The position numbers were made by a program, and so were the translations under genes. Under the pieces are notes generated by a model that saw only the letters and a list, made by a program, of their open reading frames with translations, ran no database searches and was not told where the DNA came from. A stretch of DNA of 64,000 bases from Mactromeris polynyma (lineage: Eukaryota; Mollusca; Bivalvia; Venerida; Mactridae), in the NCBI GenBank assembly GCA_032209605.1, contig JASFXZ010000010.1, positions 14,963,385 through 15,027,384 of the forward strand, given 5' to 3'. Positions 59,191 to 64,000 of this stretch are shown one piece after another (the first letter of the stretch is position 1; each line of letters begins with the position of its first letter).

Positions 59191-60567
59191 GGCTCGCACT
59201 TTTGACCAGTATATAATACAATCCTTAGTGTTATTTCGTCTCTCTCAAAGTATACGTCCATGTGTCTGCAAGAGAGAGCGAGACATACGTACAATTCCAA
59301 TTGGTGTATTAAACCTGAAAAACCGATATACTTCATTTTTAAGATCTGCATCAAGCAATATGATTTAGAAACACAATGCTATTCAAGAGATCTCTAGATA
59401 CATATGACATTGGTTTTCTGTGAATCGCCGAATATAATACGTGCGAATTACGCTATAGTTTTCACATGCTGGTTTTACTTCAGATTGCTTGTCATTTACA
59501 ATAAAGTATTTAAGTTCCTCATGGGATTGTATTTAATATCTTATATGAAACTTCTATTCAATTATCAGCGTTGCATTCCGAGTTAATATCAACCTTTGCA
59601 ATATAACTATCTTAGTTTTTAATACAAAATTGCTTGTAGGCAGAAATCTAGACATTCTGTAAAACAACTCTCATGTTGAAGATAATATATTTGTACATAA
59701 AATCCCGTGGCTTTGTGAATTGTGACGATTAACACATGGGATTAAATTTAAGTTATGTTAAGTATGAACTGTTCGAACCATACAAAACACTCAGACAAAG
59801 AGGATCGCAAAATGTGTTAGTCACTCAAGCCCTCAGCAATACGATTCAAGTTCTCTGATATATTTCCAATTATTTTGGTTTAAGTGAGGTTACGTAAATT
59901 CGAAATTATATTCAAATGTTAGTGGTACCAGTATTAATGTTTGATTTCAACAAATAAATCAGTTTCTTCATACTTGCTATATCATCAATTATCATTACTT
60001 GTTTTCTCTCCTTTAATTGGTACCATAGATTTTCTTAATTGGAAAAGTCTAAATCGCATCCATCAGGTCCATCTAGTATTCAGTTATCTGTGAGGGAGTA
60101 ATAATAATAAATTCTTATTATCAGAAGGTAGCATATTTAGGTTAACAATAAATTGTACATCTTATTTCCAATATGGCCTTCTATTAACAAGATAAACACG
60201 CACAAACAAACAAGAATTCACACACGCACACACACACATAAACAAGCATTCACACACACATACACACACACACAAACAATAAATTGTACAAGTACATCGT
60301 GTATTAACATCAGGATGTAAATGAGATTATTAAAGACAACAAAAGTTAAGATGATCTGAAAATAAAAATAAAATAAAACAACAACAGACACCTCACATAA
60401 GACATGGGTGACGTATAAGACATTTACAGTAAAGGTAATCAAAACTACCATTTTAATTGTGTGTAGGAATTTGTTTGTTAACAAAACATATATGAGCCAC
60501 ACATCATTCAATAGGGTTTATTATAAAATTTGAATACGGTCAAAATAACGAGGAAACTTTGACGTCA
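59191..60567. other. AT-rich spacer with a CA-rich tract
   Basis: CA-rich microsatellite at about 60196-60275 (ACACACACAC interspersed with AAC and ATAC). Otherwise nothing is recognised. Confidence 0.4.
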
Positions 60568-60910
60568 TGACACCATTCATTTTTACTGACAGTTCCAAGG
60601 CTGTAATTCGCTGTATGGTTATTATTTCTTTTTGTGTTGTGAATGTATGTTATATTTCCCTTTTCCCTGTGTTCATATAGTGTTCAGGTTATTATCTGCC
60701 CAGTTGTGGCATATTGTTGCCAGCTGTCTTGACTTGTCCTGTGATCTTTTCCATCCATTTATCCGCCCTCACTGTTTGTCCTTTTCAGAAATATAATTGA
60801 CGTTATATGAGACGTCATAACCGACGTCATCTCAAACATATTATCTAAATCATTCAGTAACCTGATTTTGATGAAAGTATGTGTTGCTATATACCATATA
60901 AATCTTTGAA
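60568..60910 (+). mobile_element. LINE 3'-end fragment
   Basis: TTTTACTGACAGTTCCAAGG, CTGTATGGTTATTATTTC, then CATATTGTTGCCAGCTGTCT..GATCTTTTCCATCC, collinear with the 3' UTR of the LINE at 55130-55360. The 60711-60790 part also resembles the 96-bp minisatellite unit. Confidence 0.5.
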
Positions 60911-61319
60911 CCTTGCAGTTTACAGTTGTGTACCTAATTTTATATCAGCCTTCACTAACACTCACGAAGAAGCACGTAAAATTAAAGACAAACCTTTTCT
61001 ACGTAACTGTTCACAATAAAAATTTGTTCACGTTCTGACGGACACATCATTAAATCATGAAGTATAAATTAAACATATCATTTAGTAACAACAACCGTGT
61101 TTTTATACTATACGTTGTTGTAACTTAACGATAAATTACTGATTAAGTAGGAATTTCTTAAAGTTTGCTTTAAAGGACTGAATAGATTTTGAAATATTTA
61201 TAAGTAACAGAATGCTATTCCATACTGTATAACTATTGTATATATAGGAATCTTTAAAATAATGTGTTCACTTAGTTGCAACAGGTGCAATTTCCCTATG
61301 TGTAATACTTTCACGTGTT
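60911..61319. other. AT-rich spacer
   Basis: Nothing recognised. Confidence 0.4.
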
Positions 61320-61545
61320 GTGGTGTTCATGTTATCCCCCCCTCTCAGGGCTATTGTTGCTAGCTTTCTTGACTTGCTCCGTGATGCATTCCATCAATTA
61401 ACATTTCCACCCTGGTTGTTCCCGTGCGTGTTTACCCTTGCAACACCTGAGTGCCTGATGTTTTGTGGACTGTTGTTTTCCCGAGGGTCTGTGTGGGGAA
61501 CAATTGTCTTGTGTATGTGGCGTTCCCTATAGAAACTTATCTCTT
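61320..61545 (+). mobile_element. LINE 3'-end fragment
   Basis: GCTATTGTTGCTAGCTTTCT..GCTCCGTGATGCATTCCATC..CCCGAGGGTCTGTGTGGGGA..GTATGTGGCGTTCCC. The last block matches 55478-55533 (CCCGGGAGTCTGTGTGGGGA..ATGCGGCGTCCCC) downstream of the reverse transcriptase. Confidence 0.6.
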
Positions 61546-61562
61546 TTTTTAGTAAAGCTCGA

Positions 61563-61876
61563 GGTTTTTCGGCGCAGCAGTACTAATATGGTTTCGCTAT
61601 TTGCATATCAGTGTTGTGTAAACCAATCAAATCTTACGTGAACCACCAAGGCAATTTCTCTTCAACCGAACAACGTTTGTAACCTTGACGCGGATTGGTT
61701 AATCTTTCGATGAAGGGTACGTTACTTTACCGAAATCCACTGAATTTCGGTGAATTTACCAAAATCCATTTTGGAACATGAGTGACCAGAAATCGTAACA
61801 TCTCCAAATGATCTCGGCATTTTTTATGTTGCCCAACAAATTTAACCTTTATATTGCGCCGACCATCTTTTTCAGA
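61563..61876 (-). mobile_element. Family A dispersed repeat
   Basis: Full-length in reverse: TTTTTCGGCGCAGCAG..TTTGCATATCAGTGTTGTGT..ACGTGAACCACCAAGGCAAT..GACGCGGATTGGTTAA..GAGTGACCAGAAATCG..TTGCGCCGACCATCTTTTTC. Both inverted CGGCGCA ends are visible. Confidence 0.75.
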
Positions 61877-64000
61877 ATATGCCTTGCTTTAAGCTGAGCG
61901 CAGATTGCAACCAAGAACAATTTGTGATTTCTCCACCGACACCTATCGAAAACCATTTTTTTCATGACCAGAATGAACGAAATTCGATGCCTTGTACGTT
62001 AAGAGAGTCGGTGAAGCACTTATACGTGAGATTATTTCACATCGTGGTTAGGTTTAAGGTTAATGGACGTGCGGCATGATCTCAATTGTTTTCATTTGTC
62101 ATGGAAAAGTCACACCGCGTCTTCTTTTATTGTTGATATTTTAATGCATAAAATACATTCATCAATGATATAAACGTTATATACTGTATAAGTGGATACG
62201 TTCCGCGAGTCAAAATGTTGCTAATCGACTATTCCATATGTTTCGCGAGCAGAAAATTCTCAAACATTTCCACATGGCGATTTTACCACGTATACATTCA
62301 TGTATATTCTTAGTGTACTCATTCCCTTGTTGAAAGCAGTCAAACGACCATTAAAGTGATGTATTTGATAAATAGTGTGAATGCGAAGCCCTATGCAGAC
62401 ATTGCATACAGATTTAATTGGTTATAATCATAAACAAAACACCATTAGAAACTTACACAAGATTATTCTAAAGTCAGTTCGCTCTAACACGTATCACACT
62501 AATTTGGTGTTAGACATAATGTTTTAAGCAGTTGAACTGTTCGATTGTCAAAGGTACAAGAGAGAGAATAAGTTGCTACAGGGAACGCCACAAGTGAAAT
62601 AACAAAGTTGAGTTAACTGTAAGTCAATGTTATGTATTTAGGTACGTATGGTGCAAAAAGCGTAAAAAGGCGACAAAATGCACGTGTTCTGCTCTTTGGG
62701 ATACAATACACAAAGCTTATCCTAATTAATGAGTTTGAAATCCGTTACACCAGTTCGTTTCATTTTCAGTCCAGTAAGTTATGTAGCCATTACTACGCAC
62801 GTACAAACTGTTTCTGTTCTCGTTGTTTTAAAACTGTCAACTTTTAAGTCTGGTTATATGTGGAAGGTGTTGCATTGATGCCTGTTACTGTTGGTTATGT
62901 GGCATAATACTGCCTTATGTTACTTTCAAACACCACTCACCTGATGACATATCTCTTTATCAAATATTTTTCAAAATGTATCAAAACGTTTCTCCGTTTG
63001 ATTTGTTTTATACAACATCGTTTTCTGAAACATTTCAAAGAAAGTGGGCGCAACTTCTATACATCCGTTTCGAAGAATTTCTTATTATTAAAAGATTCAT
63101 AATTGAATGTCAAGTTTTGTGCGAGATTTGGAATTCGGATTCGTGTCATACAAAGGAAATCTTCCAATGATGGATTCGAACCTGAAATGATGGAACGTGT
63201 TGCTAACCGATTTAACACGCTAATAATAGATAAATTTCTATTTCTGTATCTTAAAATTTACATTCTTTTCTCGAGTGAGATCTAGTGTTATGAAGAAAAA
63301 CCCGCAACAACAGTTTATCAATTTGCTTTAAATCCTGACAGATTCTTGAGATGCTAAAAGCCCTATTTCCGCTTGTTTATAACATATCTCAGTGTTGACA
63401 GAAAACGATGAGAGTCAGAGGAAGTAATGCACGCGAAGAAGCAAAAACATATAACAATACATTATCGAATATTAAATGGGAGCAACAAGTTTTCGATCTT
63501 TCAAGTCATAGTCGCAAGCTTGCAATACATGATTCACTTTTCGAAAATGTTGAATTGATTAAATTCATGGTCAGAAAGCTGCTTTATGTCGATATGTCGA
63601 ATTAACACATAGACAATGAAATAAGAAACATTGACCTTTGTTTGAAACAGTCCAAGAAATAAGAAACCTAGACAGTATACTACATGTATTCTATTGATAT
63701 AACTTTTTGGATATGGACCTTTTTAAAACAAGTTTCAAAAAGTTGTATTCGGTTTTAACTGGAATACTTTATCTTTAATACTCTTTATTGTTCATTTCTC
63801 AAGTATTTCATAAATTGAAACTCAAAACAGAATAGTTTTACCCTAAGTTTTCAAAACAACTGAAATCGTAAAACGGTAACTTATATTTTTATCTTCACGA
63901 TGCATCAACATGGTTTTTATAAGTTTGGGAATTACTGTACCATCAAAGTTTTGAGAAGTTTTTATAGCATGGTAAATTAACCCACCTCTCCGCCTAAAAC
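61877..64000. other. AT-rich end region
   Basis: An open frame beginning at 61879 follows family A directly. Frames at 62632-62847 and 63408-63605 (MRVRGSNAREEAKTYNNTLS..) are non-repetitive but unrecognised, and no splice-consistent pair was found. There are no arrays in this stretch. Confidence 0.3.

Noticed and set aside
1..64000. Telomeric or centromeric identity
   Set aside because: No TTAGGG arrays. Tandem repeats are many different families of moderate size rather than one dominant long satellite.

Overview
This window is non-coding-rich animal DNA, most likely from a lophotrochozoan invertebrate. A bivalve mollusc is my best guess, but the species is not identified. The evidence is eukaryotic: an AT-rich background, spliceable exons with GT..AG borders, a tRNA-derived SINE pair, a 5'-truncated jockey/CR1-like LINE, small inverted-repeat elements (MITEs), a Tc1/mariner-like fragment and a THAP-domain pseudogene. 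There are no bacterial operons, ribosome binding sites or CRISPR arrays.

Tandem repeats dominate. By my boundaries about 23 kb of the 64 kb (roughly a third) is minisatellite, in about 20 arrays with units of 15 to 116 bp. The largest are a 22-bp array (117-2600), a 43-bp array (6526-8333), a 15-bp array (10456-11145), a 47/48-bp array of about 140 units (14143-20798), a 96-bp array (27971-30683), a 43-bp array (30822-32811), a 50-bp array (44287-45471), a second 22-bp array (47816-48812) and a 26-28-bp array (58301-59190). Nearly every long open frame in the window lies in these arrays and follows from unit length and the absence of stop codons in the unit, not from genes.

Layout. 0-6 kb: a 22-bp array, then two phase-compatible exons of an unrecognised minus-strand gene (3243-3392 and 2776-2930), a coding-like fragment near 4.1 kb and a MITE at 5829-6069. 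6-12.6 kb: six arrays. 13.3-21 kb: a MITE and the giant 47/48-bp array. 22.4-23.2 kb: two tandem SINEs. 24.1 kb: the THAP pseudogene. 28-32.8 kb: two arrays. 33-44 kb: AT-rich sequence with MITEs, three copies of a dispersed repeat (called family A here), a Tc1-like non-autonomous element and an E-box array. 44-51 kb: four more arrays and a SINE fragment. 51-56 kb: short arrays and the LINE. 57.5-64 kb: family A copies, one array and LINE 3'-end copies.

The most interesting pattern is that several minisatellites appear to have grown out of dispersed transposable elements. The 47/48-bp array sits inside an element whose other copy (38394-38600) holds a single, unexpanded unit flanked by short direct repeats. 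The 22-bp array at 47.8 kb continues into the body of the SINE seen at 22.4 kb, which already carries two or three imperfect copies of the unit. The 96-bp unit resembles the LINE 3' region. A 116-bp piece of family A is tandemly triplicated. A 26-bp array starts at the B-box-like part of a tRNA-like relic. A second pattern is that the palindromic E-box CACGTG recurs in three otherwise unrelated arrays.
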